Shown in pieces: positions 1 to 8,364 of a stretch of 23,829 nt of DNA. The DNA is from Opitutia bacterium (GTDB lineage Bacteria; Verrucomicrobiota; Verrucomicrobiae; Opitutales; UBA953): assembly GCA_947488485.1 (NCBI GenBank), contig CANKZO010000018.1:1-23829 (forward strand), given 5' to 3'. Below the pieces are notes generated by a model. That model saw only the letters and a list, made by a program, of their open reading frames with translations. It had not been told where the DNA came from and made no database searches. The translations under genes and the position numbers were made by a program. Every line of letters starts with the position of its first letter. Within the stretch, counting starts at the first letter, position 1.

Positions 1-708
1 GTGAAGGAGAACAAGCCCGTGCTGGTGGACTTCACCGGCAGCGACTGGTGCCCGCCCTGCAAGGCGCTGCATAAGAATGTCTTCGAATCCAAGGAATTCG
101 CCGCCGTCGCGTCGAAGTATGTGCTCGTGGAGTTGGACTACCCGCGGAACAAGCCGCAGGCTCCTGAACTGAAGGCCAAGAACGCGGAGCTCTCGAAGAA
201 GTTCGGTATCTCGGGCTTCCCCACGGTGTTGCTCATCGACGCCAAGTCCGGCGAAGTGTTCGGCAAGACCGTCGGCTTCGGTGGCCAGACCGCTAAGGAA
301 TACCTCGATAAGCTGGCCTCGTTCAAGAATACCCCCGAAGGCAGGGCGGCTCTCGTGAAAGAGCAGAAATCCTCCGCCGACCGCTCGGCCAAAAGCCGCG
401 AACTCGGGCAGAAGATCGATGCGGCCATCAAAGCCAAGGACTTCAAGGCTGCGGAGTCCGCTTTGAACGAAATCTTCGCCGACGTCAGCGGATCGCGCAA
501 GGCGGTCTTCCATTACAACAAGGCCCGTATCCTCCTGCAGATCGACCCTTCGGCCAAGGCGCAGGCGCTGAAGTATGTCGATGAAGCCTTGGCTGTCGCG
601 GCCGGCGACGAAAGCCTCACGAAGTCTTTCAAGGCATACCGCGAAAAGATCAGCTCCGAGGCGCCCGCCGCTCCTAAGTCCGCGGATGTTCCGAAGAAGG
701 GCGCCTGA
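1..708 (+). CDS. Thioredoxin-fold protein, 5' end cut by window edge
   Basis: This is a probable extracytoplasmic thiol-disulfide protein of the thioredoxin_7 type. A W-C-P-P-C active site lies at residues 16-20 of the visible part, and the cis-proline loop (GFPTV) follows about 55 residues later. After the thioredoxin domain comes a Lys/Ala-rich helical region of about 120 residues that looks like one or two TPR-like repeats. The reading frame is open to base 1 with no leader peptide, whereas relatives usually carry an export signal just before the 'ENKPVLVDFTGSDWC' segment. I therefore think the GTG at base 1 is an internal valine codon and that the true start lies outside the window. The gene converges on gluQ with four bases between the stop codons. 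Fold assignment is secure; substrate is unknown. Confidence 0.85.
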   Translation: MKENKPVLVDFTGSDWCPPCKALHKNVFESKEFAAVASKYVLVELDYPRNKPQAPELKAKNAELSKKFGISGFPTVLLIDAKSGEVFGKTVGFGGQTAKEYLDKLASFKNTPEGRAALVKEQKSSADRSAKSRELGQKIDAAIKAKDFKAAESALNEIFADVSGSRKAVFHYNKARILLQIDPSAKAQALKYVDEALAVAAGDESLTKSFKAYREKISSEAPAAPKSADVPKKGA

Positions 709-719
709 GCCTTCAGGCG
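702..719. terminator. Hairpin spanning both stop codons of a convergent pair
   Basis: A 7-bp perfect inverted repeat (CGCCTGA and TCAGGCG) with a GCCT loop. The left arm holds the TGA of the thioredoxin-fold gene and the right arm holds the TGA of gluQ on the other strand. It has no T-run on either side, so it is not a classical intrinsic terminator. It could still protect mRNA 3' ends or slow polymerase in both directions. Confidence 0.4.
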
Positions 720-1555
720 AGCAGTTCCCGTAAGTGCGCCGTGAGGACTTCCTCCGGCGTCTTTCCTTTTTGGCGGAGTTCGCGGATCGAGAGTCCGGCG
801 GTACGCTTGGCGAGCCGCTTGCCGTCGGCGTCGACGATCAGGGACGCGTGCGCCCAGGTCGGGGGCGTCCAGCCAAGCGCTTGGTAGAGTAGCAGCTGAC
901 GCGCGGTCGAGAGAAGCAGGTCGGAGCCGCGGACGACTTCGGTAATGCCCATGGCATGGTCGTCAGCGACGACGGCGAGTTCGTAGGCCGGGAAGCCGTC
1001 CTTCCGCCAGACGAGGAAGTCGCCGAAGTCACGTCCGGCGACGAACGCTTGCGGGCCTTGGAGCGTATCGACGAAGGCGATGGTCTCGCCGTCGGGTACG
1101 CGGAAGCGCCAGTTGGTCGGGCCAGGTTCGCGAGCCTCGCGACCGGCTCCTAAGGGGGCGCGGAGGGCTGGTGGGAAAATCGGCTCGGCATCGTCCTCGG
1201 CGTGCGGGGCGGTGAGGCTGCGTTCGACGTCCTTGCGGGACTTATCACACGGATAGATCGCACCCGAGGCCTGCAACTGCGACCAGACGTCGCGGAACCA
1301 AGGCAGGCGTTGCGACTGCACGTAAGGCGCATGCGGGCCGCCGACGTCGGGTCCTTCCGTCCATTTCAGCCCAAGCCAGCGCAGGTCTTCGATGGCGGCA
1401 TCAGCGAACTCCGGACGACAGCGTCCGGCGTCGAGGTCTTCGGTGCGGTAGAGCAGGGTGCCGGACGCGGCACGGGCGGCGGCGAGGGCGAACGTGCGGG
1501 CGTGGCCGACGTGGAGATAGCCGGTCGGGGTCGGGGCTATCCGTCCGCGGGTCAT
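713..1555 (-). CDS. gluQ: Glutamyl-Q tRNA(Asp) synthetase
   Basis: Truncated GluRS paralogue that activates glutamate and attaches it to queuosine at position 34 of tRNA(Asp). At 280 residues it has the length expected for GluQRS and lacks the anticodon-binding domain of full GluRS. The class I HIGH-type motif is PTPTGYLHVGH at residues 8-18, and the KMSKS-type loop reads GKRLAKR near 245-251. The family's zinc-binding segment is reduced: only Cys103 (PCDKSRKD) is visible there, with no cysteine cluster. The ATG overlaps the stop codon of the Nif3-like gene (TGATG), so translation is probably coupled. It is the last gene of the menB-to-gluQ series. Its presence implies that this organism makes queuosine, though no que genes are in the window. 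Confidence 0.93.
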   Translation of the reverse strand: MTRGRIAPTPTGYLHVGHARTFALAAARAASGTLLYRTEDLDAGRCRPEFADAAIEDLRWLGLKWTEGPDVGGPHAPYVQSQRLPWFRDVWSQLQASGAIYPCDKSRKDVERSLTAPHAEDDAEPIFPPALRAPLGAGREAREPGPTNWRFRVPDGETIAFVDTLQGPQAFVAGRDFGDFLVWRKDGFPAYELAVVADDHAMGITEVVRGSDLLLSTARQLLLYQALGWTPPTWAHASLIVDADGKRLAKRTAGLSIRELRQKGKTPEEVLTAHLRELLA

Positions 1556-2316
1556 CAGAGCGGATTACCCGTCGGGATGAATTCCCACTTCACGCCGAAC
1601 TCCGCGGCCACCGCGGCGGCGAGGGCCTTCACGCCCCAGGTCTCGGTCGCGTAGTGTCCGCAGGGATAGAGGTTCCAGCCCTGTTCGTGGGCTTCGTTGA
1701 AATGTTCTTCGCGTAGCTCGCCGGTGATGAGCGTGTCGCAACCTTCGGCCTTGAGGTGCTCGAGGGCGCTGCGACCGCTGCCGCTGAGGATGGCGATCTT
1801 CTTCGGCTTCGCGGAGCCGAATTCGATGCCCTTATAAGTCTGCGGATAGGAGGCCTTCAGGCGCTTACGTAGCGTGCTGCGCGGGATGCCGCGGCAGATG
1901 CAGGCGATCGGCAGGCCTTCGTAATCTACGAACCAGTCGACGACCTTGAGGCCGAGATCCTGGGCGATGAGCGCGTTGTTGCCGATGGCCGGATGCGCGT
2001 CGAGCGGCAGGTGGCTGGAGTAGAGGGAGAGGCCGGTCTTCTTCAGCGCGGCCTTGCGGAGGGCGCGGACCTCGCGTTCAGGGGAGACTGGCCGCCAGTA
2101 CATGCCGTGGTGGACGATCAGGAAGTCCACGCCCCGGCGGGCGGCTTCGGCGAAGACTTCAGCGCCGGCGTCGACCGCCGCGCCGACTTTGCGGACCGGG
2201 CGCGTGCCCTTGTGTTGGAGGCCGTTGCGCGAGCCTTCGAAGTCGGCGATGTTCTTGCCGTTGGTGAGCAGGTCGCAGAAGCGCGCGACCTGGGCGGCGG
2301 TGACGGAGGTCTTCAC
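1555..2316 (-). CDS. Nif3-like dinuclear metal centre protein
   Basis: Member of the Nif3/YbgI/YqfO (DUF34) family, widely conserved metal-binding proteins of uncertain function, often annotated as GTP cyclohydrolase I type 2 without proof. With the GTG start it has 253 residues. Metal-ligand motifs are all visible: HH at 69-70 (VHHGMYW), SHLPLDAH at 101-108, and H221/E225 in GHYATE near the C-terminus. The frame stays open a further 53 codons upstream, but that extension is Arg/Pro-rich, lies inside the upstream gene and has no family resemblance. The GTG at 2314-2316 shares bases with that gene's TGA (GTGA) and puts the conserved region near the N-terminus, so I chose it. Translational coupling with its neighbours is likely. 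Confidence 0.9.
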   Translation of the reverse strand: MKTSVTAAQVARFCDLLTNGKNIADFEGSRNGLQHKGTRPVRKVGAAVDAGAEVFAEAARRGVDFLIVHHGMYWRPVSPEREVRALRKAALKKTGLSLYSSHLPLDAHPAIGNNALIAQDLGLKVVDWFVDYEGLPIACICRGIPRSTLRKRLKASYPQTYKGIEFGSAKPKKIAILSGSGRSALEHLKAEGCDTLITGELREEHFNEAHEQGWNLYPCGHYATETWGVKALAAAVAAEFGVKWEFIPTGNPL

Positions 2317-3143
2317 AGTTTCTGGAAGTTCGTAGGCTGGGCGGCCGGACGGGTCAGCGTCGCGGGTTCGAAGGTCTCCGGCGCGAACTTCGCATCGAGG
2401 GCGGCCTCGGTGATGCGGAGGAGGTCGGTGTCGCGGCTGGCTTCGTCGCGCACGCTGCACTCGGCCAGCATCCACTGCTCGCCGACCTTGGAGAATTCCT
2501 CGACCTGCATCTGGCGGGTCGGTTCGCCGCGGGCGTCATGGCAGATCGCCTGGACGAGCACGCCGTAGACGCGATCGATGGCGAAGGTCACCTTGGCGGG
2601 TTCACGTCCGGCTTGGTTCGCCACCTCGTAGACGTTCACCGGACGGCGGCGGCGCTCGGTCGTGACGTAGGTCGCCTGAGGCCAGTGGGTAAAGGGCATC
2701 TGCAGGTCGAAGGGCGAGATGAGCAATCCTTCGGCGAGCGGCATGAGCGGCGCACGGTCATCGAGTTCCTTGGCCGGCGCGCCTTTGAGCGAGAGCCAGA
2801 CGCGGCGTTCGGTCGCCGACTTGAAGGCGATGAACGAGAGAGCAGGGCGTCCTTGGGAATCCTTGATTTCACCGCGGATCAGTTGGCCGCCGGCGGCCGA
2901 GCTCGCCCAGAGCGTGCCGGGAACCGGGGCCGAGGCCTCGCCGCGCCGGGGCTTGTGGGTGATCTCGAAACGCAGGCAAAGGTCGCCGCTGAGACGCGAG
3001 TTGCGGAAGCCAGCCAAGAACTGCGTCGACTCCTCCTCCGTCAGCTTACGGAAGCCGGAGTTGGTGTTGGGCTGTGCGAAGGCGCCGAGCGCGACGAGGC
3101 AGGCTACCCAGCGGACGGTCAGGCTGAGCAGTCCGGACTTCAC
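2313..3143 (-). CDS. Secreted LolA-like / outer-membrane lipoprotein-sorting family protein
   Basis: A 276-residue protein with an N-terminal signal sequence (basic start, hydrophobic core to about residue 20, then AFAQ). The rest is predicted beta-rich, with a pattern I associate with the LolA/LolB 'outer membrane lipoprotein-sorting' superfamily: a GTLW strand, paired segments such as LLISPFDLQMPF, and an R-rich strand leading to VNVYEV. In PVC bacteria such proteins occur widely outside true Lol systems, so a carrier role is inference. The GTG start lies six bases after the secG stop, with no Shine-Dalgarno sequence. Its 3' end overlaps the Nif3-like gene by four bases. Family confidence is moderate; no catalytic motif was seen. 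Confidence 0.7.
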   Translation of the reverse strand: MKSGLLSLTVRWVACLVALGAFAQPNTNSGFRKLTEEESTQFLAGFRNSRLSGDLCLRFEITHKPRRGEASAPVPGTLWASSAAGGQLIRGEIKDSQGRPALSFIAFKSATERRVWLSLKGAPAKELDDRAPLMPLAEGLLISPFDLQMPFTHWPQATYVTTERRRRPVNVYEVANQAGREPAKVTFAIDRVYGVLVQAICHDARGEPTRQMQVEEFSKVGEQWMLAECSVRDEASRDTDLLRITEAALDAKFAPETFEPATLTRPAAQPTNFQKL

Positions 3144-3149
3144 TGCGGC

Positions 3150-3575
3150 TTACTTGGCCGGAGCCGGAGCAGCGGGCTTGACCGGAGTCGCCGCGGCCGG
3201 GGCCGGGGTGGACTGGGGCTTGGCAGCCGGAGCAGTGACAGGGGCGGGGGCGGCCGGAGTGGCAACAGCGGCGGCGGGAGCGGCCGGGGCGGCGGTAGCG
3301 GCGGCATCGAGGGCCTTGACGGTCGGCTTTTCGCGGGCGACGAAGCCCAGGTAGAGACCGAAGCTGAGGACGAAGAGGATGACCGTGAGGGTGGTCGTCA
3401 TCTTGGAGAGGACGTTGGCGGATTCGCCGCCGAAGACGGTTTCCGCGGCACCACCGCCGAGGGCTGCACCCATGCCGGCGTTGGCGCTGGGGCGCTGCAT
3501 CAGGATCACGAGGACCACGAGGAGGCAGACGAGAAAGAGGGCCACCACGGAGGCGTAGAGAAGGAAGTCCGACAT
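3150..3575 (-). CDS. secG: Protein translocase subunit SecG with Ala/Pro-rich tail
   Basis: Small membrane subunit of SecYEG that assists preprotein translocation. The family core is clear: TM helix 1 at about 4-25, the MQRPS...GMGAALGGGAAETVFG loop, and TM helix 2 at about 60-80 after SANVLSKMT. From residue 91 to 141 runs a low-complexity Ala/Pro/Thr tail ending in lysine, which typical SecG lacks; in the usual topology it would face the periplasm. A TTG codon at 3587 would add four residues, but the ATG at 3575 matches the family N-terminus. A small GGGG/CCCC inverted repeat lies in the 43-bp gap after recF. It sits between recF and the LolA-like gene in the same direction. Confidence 0.93.
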   Translation of the reverse strand: MSDFLLYASVVALFLVCLLVVLVILMQRPSANAGMGAALGGGAAETVFGGESANVLSKMTTTLTVILFVLSFGLYLGFVAREKPTVKALDAAATAAPAAPAAAVATPAAPAPVTAPAAKPQSTPAPAAATPVKPAAPAPAK

Positions 3576-3618
3576 GGCCCTATCCAAGGGGTCGTTTCCC
3601 CATAAAACAACGCCAAAA

Positions 3619-4680
3619 TCAGGCCTGCAGGTAGCTGCCCCCGCTGACCCGGTAGGTCAGCCATTCGCCGGAAGGCGGCGGAACGGTGCCGGTCGCGATA
3701 ACCTGATGCTTTTCCCCGACTTCGTCCCAGAAGGCCCGGCGGCGGGTGTCGTCCAATTCGCCCAGGACGTCGTCGGCCAAGATGACCGGAGGGGTCGGGG
3801 CACGGGCGGTATCGCGTTGCAGGCGGGCGAGGCAGAGGGCGAGGACCAGGAGGCGCTGCTGACCTTCGGACGCGTAGTCGGCAGCGTCCTGACCGCCGAA
3901 GATCATCGAGAAGTCATCCCGTTGCGGTCCGCGGAGGGTCGTCCCCGTCGCGAGGTCGGCGGAGCGGGTCTTCGCCCAGACTTCGGGTAACTGATCGGCG
4001 GCGACGTCGGGAGCGTAACGGAGGTCCGCTCCTTTGTCGGGGAAGCCGGCGCGGGCGCAGGTCTCGCGGAGTGTCGCGGCGAGTTCGGGCAGCACGCGCG
4101 CCCGGGTGGTGGCGAGCAGCTGCGCCGGCGGGAGCATGGCTTTCTCGAAGGCACGCAGTTCTTCGTCGGAACGGACGTCGGCCTTGAGGAGCGCGTTACG
4201 ACCTTCGAGCGCGCGGCCGTAATCGCGCACGGCCGTCAGGTAGGACGCATCGGTTCCACCGATCGCGGCGTCGAGCCAGCGGCGTCGGTTGGAAGGCGAG
4301 CCGCGCACGAGACGGAGGTCGTCGGAGCAGAAGACAATGGTCGGAAACTGGCCGAGGTGCTGGGCGACCGAAGCGATGGGCGTGCCGTTGAGCAGGGCTT
4401 TGCGCGAACCCTTGGCTAGGCGTAGTTCGATCTCCGCGTGCTCGGTCGGGGATAGGCGGACGTCCAATCGGAGCCGGGCCTCGGCGCAGCCGGCGCGGAC
4501 CAGCGGCGAGATGTCCGTCGTGCGGAAAGAGCGGAACGAGGACACCAGGGCGGCAGCCTCGAGCAGGTTCGTCTTCCCTTGGCCGTTGTCGCCGAGCAGG
4601 AAGACGCGCGGAGCGTCGGTGACGACGTCGGCGAAGGTGAGGTTACGGAAATCGGCCGCCCGGATGCGGGTCAGGCGCAT
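3619..4680 (-). CDS. recF: DNA replication and repair protein RecF
   Basis: SMC-like ATPase that, with RecO and RecR, loads RecA at gaps and stalled forks. The 353-residue length is normal. Walker A is GDNGQGKT at residues 30-37, the ABC-type signature SEGQQR at 271-276, and Walker B with the D-loop is ILADDVLGELDD starting near 300. N-terminal MRLTRIRAADFRNL is the standard RecF opening. The ATG begins three bases after the stop of the TPR/LysM lipoprotein gene. Here recF is not beside dnaA/dnaN/gyrB as in many bacteria but is placed with secG. Confidence 0.96.
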   Translation of the reverse strand: MRLTRIRAADFRNLTFADVVTDAPRVFLLGDNGQGKTNLLEAAALVSSFRSFRTTDISPLVRAGCAEARLRLDVRLSPTEHAEIELRLAKGSRKALLNGTPIASVAQHLGQFPTIVFCSDDLRLVRGSPSNRRRWLDAAIGGTDASYLTAVRDYGRALEGRNALLKADVRSDEELRAFEKAMLPPAQLLATTRARVLPELAATLRETCARAGFPDKGADLRYAPDVAADQLPEVWAKTRSADLATGTTLRGPQRDDFSMIFGGQDAADYASEGQQRLLVLALCLARLQRDTARAPTPPVILADDVLGELDDTRRRAFWDEVGEKHQVIATGTVPPPSGEWLTYRVSGGSYLQA

Positions 4681-4683
4681 GGC

Positions 4684-5409
4684 TTATTCCGGCAGGAGGA
4701 TGACCGTCCCGATCTTCGGCAGATTATTCACCGAGGTCATCTTATCGCGATTGGCGCTGAAGATGGCCGAGATGCGCGCGGGGCCGGCGTCGCCATAGAT
4801 CTTGCGGGCGATGCTCGAGAGGCTGTCGCCCTTCGTGATCGTATACTGGCGGAAGCGCCCCGGCGTGCCGTCCGCGGCGGTCGCGGGCTTATCGGCTGCG
4901 GGGCCGGTCGTCTTGGTCGGCAGGGTCAGCGCCTTGGAGTTGCGATTCGCGTCGGCGAGCTCGCGCTTGAGCTTCTCGTTCTCGAGTTGGAGGGAGCGCA
5001 GGCGGGCGTTGAGGTCAGCGCCGCCGAGGGCATCGGGTTCCATCGGACGTCCCGGGAGCTGCTGCATGAACTGCTTCTCGGCGGTCTTCACCATCTGGCG
5101 GACGATGTTGGACTGCTCGGAAGTCGGCTTCATCCGGATGTACTGGTTGAAATGGTAGATTGCCGGCAGCGGATCCTGCAGTTCGAGATACATGCGGCCG
5201 GCCTCGAGGTGGGATTCGGCCGCGCCCTTGCGGTTGTCGATGACCTTGAGGAAGCACTCGAGAGCCTTGCGAACTTCGCCTTGTTTGTGGAACGTCTGGC
5301 CCTGGCGGAATTCCGGGTCGTCGACATCGAGGGTGCGGGAGTCGGCCCGCGAGCCGTCTTCGCAGCCGACGAGCAGGAGGAAAGAGAGGACGAAAGCAGC
5401 GCGGACCAT
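4684..5409 (-). CDS. Lipoprotein with TPR region, coiled coil and C-terminal LysM domain
   Basis: With the ATG at 5409 the protein has 241 residues and begins with a lipoprotein signal ending in the lipobox LLVGC. Next come about two TPR-like helical repeats (FHKQGEVRKALECFLKVID..., then AESHLEAGRMYLELQDPLPAI), a short coiled coil (LNARLRSLQLENEKLKREL), a Thr/Pro/Ala linker, and a LysM domain in the last 50 residues (YTITKGDSLSSIARKIYG to VILLPE). LysM binds N-acetylglucosamine polymers, so this probably anchors at the cell envelope and touches peptidoglycan. The frame is open to a GTG at 5460 inside the previous gene, but that would place 17 residues ahead of the signal peptide. GAGGA about 12 bases before the ATG is one of the few Shine-Dalgarno-like runs in the window. 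Confidence 0.85.
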   Translation of the reverse strand: MVRAAFVLSFLLLVGCEDGSRADSRTLDVDDPEFRQGQTFHKQGEVRKALECFLKVIDNRKGAAESHLEAGRMYLELQDPLPAIYHFNQYIRMKPTSEQSNIVRQMVKTAEKQFMQQLPGRPMEPDALGGADLNARLRSLQLENEKLKRELADANRNSKALTLPTKTTGPAADKPATAADGTPGRFRQYTITKGDSLSSIARKIYGDAGPARISAIFSANRDKMTSVNNLPKIGTVILLPE

Positions 5410-5452
5410 GACGGGCACAATCCTCGTCGGCGTCGCCTCCTTCAATCTCAAA

Positions 5453-6352
5453 TCATTCACCGAGCGCCCGCGCGAGGGCCGCGGGCAGGTCAGGTGTCTC
5501 GAAGCGGAAACCCGCGGCCAAGGCGGCGGCAGGGGTCACGCACAGGTCGCCGAGGACGGTCTCGTCGCCCATCTGGCCGAAGAGAAGGCGGACGGCCCAG
5601 GCGGGGGCGGGGAGGAAGGCCGGGCGATGGAGGGTCTTGCCAAGGGCGCGGGCGAAGTCGGCCTGCGAGCAGGGCTCGGGGGCGACGGCGTTAAGGGCCG
5701 CCGGAAGGGAGGGCTGCTCTAGGCACCAGGCGATCAGGCGGACCAGGTCGCCGAGCCGGATCCAGCTCATCTGCTGGCGTCCGTGGCCGATGGGGCCGCC
5801 CAGTCCGCAGCGGAAGGCCGGTAACATGAGGCGCAGGGCACCGCTCGACGCCGCGAGCACGACCCCGGTCCGGAGCCAAGTCGTCCGGATGCCGGCCGTG
5901 CGGGCGGGTTCGGTCGCCTGTTCCCAGGCGGCGGAGACTTCGCCGAGGAAGCCTTCCGTCGAAACCGCGGAGGCTTCCGTGAGGGTCTCGTTGCGACGGA
6001 TACCGTAACGGCCGACGCCGGACATCGAGAGGAAGAGTTCGGGTTTGGTTTTAAGTCCGGCCAAGGTTTCGGCGAGGAGACGGGTGCCATCGCGGCGGCT
6101 GGTCAGGATGCGCTCCTTGGCTGCGGCGGACCAACGCTGTGAGATGGGTTCGCCGGCGAGATGGATCACTGCGAAGGCGCCTTCGAGCGCGTCGCGGTCG
6201 ATATGACCGGTCAGATGGTTCATTCCGCCGGCGCCATCGTGACGAGAGCGGAAAGGGACGACCTCGTAACCGAGCGCGGTGAGCTGACGGCCGACGGCTT
6301 TGCCAACCAATCCCGTGGCTCCGGTCAGGATGATGCGTCGGCGGGAGGTCAT
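5453..6352 (-). CDS. TIGR01777 family NAD(P)-dependent epimerase/dehydratase
   Basis: An extended-SDR protein of the TIGR01777 (YfcH-like) family, 299 residues. The dinucleotide-binding glycine motif is LTGATGLVGKAV near residues 9-20; VIHLAGEPIS and the RYG region mark the family; the C-terminal part (about 250-299, EPCSQADFARALGKTLHRPAFLPAPAW) is the DUF1731 domain. Substrate is unknown for most members. It starts 31 bases after the mnmM-like gene, and that gap and the adjacent stop region hold two mutually exclusive hairpins. No Shine-Dalgarno sequence precedes the ATG. Confidence 0.9.
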   Translation of the reverse strand: MTSRRRIILTGATGLVGKAVGRQLTALGYEVVPFRSRHDGAGGMNHLTGHIDRDALEGAFAVIHLAGEPISQRWSAAAKERILTSRRDGTRLLAETLAGLKTKPELFLSMSGVGRYGIRRNETLTEASAVSTEGFLGEVSAAWEQATEPARTAGIRTTWLRTGVVLAASSGALRLMLPAFRCGLGGPIGHGRQQMSWIRLGDLVRLIAWCLEQPSLPAALNAVAPEPCSQADFARALGKTLHRPAFLPAPAWAVRLLFGQMGDETVLGDLCVTPAAALAAGFRFETPDLPAALARALGE

Positions 6353-6364
6353 CGCGTCAAGGCT

Positions 6365-6395
6365 GGCAGGAAATCCTGCGGACTCAAGCCGCAGG
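6365..6395 (-). promoter_or_regulatory. Overlapping alternative hairpins between mnmM-like gene and TIGR01777 gene
   Basis: Read on the transcribed minus strand, segment A (CCTGCGG, 6389-6395) pairs perfectly over 7 bp with segment B (CCGCAGG, 6375-6381). The 3' part of B (GCAGG, 6375-6379) also pairs over 5 bp with segment C (CCTGC, 6366-6370). A:B and B:C cannot form together. The A:B loop contains the TGA of the upstream gene, so a terminating ribosome would disrupt A:B. No U-run follows either stem, so attenuation is only a possibility. Confidence 0.35.
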
Positions 6396-6955
6396 CTTAT
6401 TCACCACGAGGATCCAGGGCTTACCTGGGGTCGGGTAATAGCCGATCTTCTCGACGTGCAGGCCGGCGGCGGCGTGGGCTTCGGCGAACTTCAGCACGAT
6501 GTCCGATTCTTCTGGGCCACCCGGGTGTCCCGTGTAGGCCACGCAGATCAATCGACCACCGGGGCGAAGTGCGGCGTAGGCGGCGTCGAGCGCCACTTGC
6601 GTGGAGTCGGGGCGGGTGATGATGTCGGGATTGCCCCCGGGCAGGTAGCCTAGGTTGAAGATCGCCACGCCGACCTTGCCTTGCTGCGCGGGCGTGAGCA
6701 CTGCGGCGAGTTCGGCATGGCTGCGCAGGTGGACGGAGACGCGGTCCAGCAGGCCGGTAACCTCGAGGAGATTGCGGGTCGAGGCGACGGCTTCCGGTTG
6801 GATGTCGAAAGCGTGGACGTGGCCCGAGGGCCCGACGGCTTGGGCGAGGCAGGCGGTGTCACGGCCTTTGCCGGCGGTGCCGTCCACGGCGATGTCACCC
6901 GGGCGGAGGATTTCCGTGGCGAGCTTCTGGGCGCGTTCGGTGACGCGGACCGGGT

Positions 6956-6968
<13 letters not shown>
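6384..6968 (-). CDS. mnmM: YtqB/MnmM-type class I SAM-dependent methyltransferase
   Basis: Member of the 'putative rRNA methylase' family PF06962. Bacillus subtilis YtqB of this family is now reported as MnmM, which methylates the 5-aminomethyl group of 2-thiouridine 34 in tRNA. The SAM motif is [10 protein letters not shown] at about 29-38, the acidic motif II FDIQPEA near 54-60, and the family hallmark FNLGYLPGG at 104-112. I use the GTG at 6968 (194 residues, close to YtqB length, GGAA about eight bases upstream), which overlaps menB by 13 bases. A TTG at 7007 would add 13 residues and a 52-base overlap. Function is by family; the tRNA substrate here is inferred. Confidence 0.82.
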
Positions 6969-7801
<833 letters not shown>

Positions 7802-7893
7802 GGGGCATAAGTTGGAGGCAGGGGGGATGTTTTCAAACGATTAAGCGACGGGACGCTTGAAAATCGCCGGCGGTTCCCGCACTTTGGCCTCCT
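7802..7893. promoter_or_regulatory. Divergent intergenic region with nested inverted repeats
   Basis: The only divergent gap in the window, so promoters for menB (leftward) and the 156-residue gene (rightward) should lie here. It is locally AT-richer than its surroundings. TTTTCAA (7830-7836) and TTGAAAA (7857-7863) form a 7-bp inverted repeat, and AAGCG (7843-7847) pairs with CGCTT (7854-7858) inside it. This could be an operator or a hairpin. I could not assign convincing -35/-10 pairs. Confidence 0.4.
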
Positions 7894-8364
7894 ATGGCCA
7901 AACTGACTCCCGAACAGATCACCAAGGTCTCCGCCTGGGTAGCCGAAGGCGCGACGCTTTCGCAGATCCAGGAGCGCCTTTCCACTCAGCTCGAGGTTTC
8001 CATGACCTATATGGACGTCCGTTTCCTCGTCGACGACCTGAACCTCGCCTTGGTCGAGAAGGAAGAGCCGAAGCAGCCGGAAGTGCCCGCCGCCGAAGAA
8101 GCTCCGGCCGAGGCCGCCGCCCCTGATGCTCCTACCGCCCAAGGTGCCGGCGTCGTCACGGTCGAGGTCGATACGATCGCCCAGCCTCATGCGATGGTCA
8201 GCGGTCACGTCACTTTCTCCGACGGTGAGAAGGCCGATTGGTATATCGACCATCAGGGTCGTCCGGGGATGGCCGCGCGCACGCCGGGTTATCGCCCGAC
8301 GCCGCAGGACATCACCGACTTCCAGGTCAAACTGGACGCCGCGCTCCGTCAGGCCGGTTACTGA
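7894..8364 (+). CDS. Uncharacterised two-module protein
   Basis: I do not recognise a named family. The 156 residues split into an N-terminal helical module (3-52) resembling a small helix-turn-helix-type repeat (TPEQITKVSAWVAEG, then LSQIQERL, then TYMDVRFLVDDLNL), a Glu/Ala/Pro linker (55-85), and a C-terminal module (86-156) with a beta core (VSGHVTFSDGEKADWYID) followed by a helix. There is no signal peptide or membrane segment, so it is probably cytosolic. Codon usage and GC match the neighbours. It is one of two plus-strand genes, divergent from menB and convergent with ispD. The ATG directly follows CCTCCT, the opposite of a ribosome-binding site. DNA binding by the first module is a guess. 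Confidence 0.85.
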   Translation: MAKLTPEQITKVSAWVAEGATLSQIQERLSTQLEVSMTYMDVRFLVDDLNLALVEKEEPKQPEVPAAEEAPAEAAAPDAPTAQGAGVVTVEVDTIAQPHAMVSGHVTFSDGEKADWYIDHQGRPGMAARTPGYRPTPQDITDFQVKLDAALRQAGY

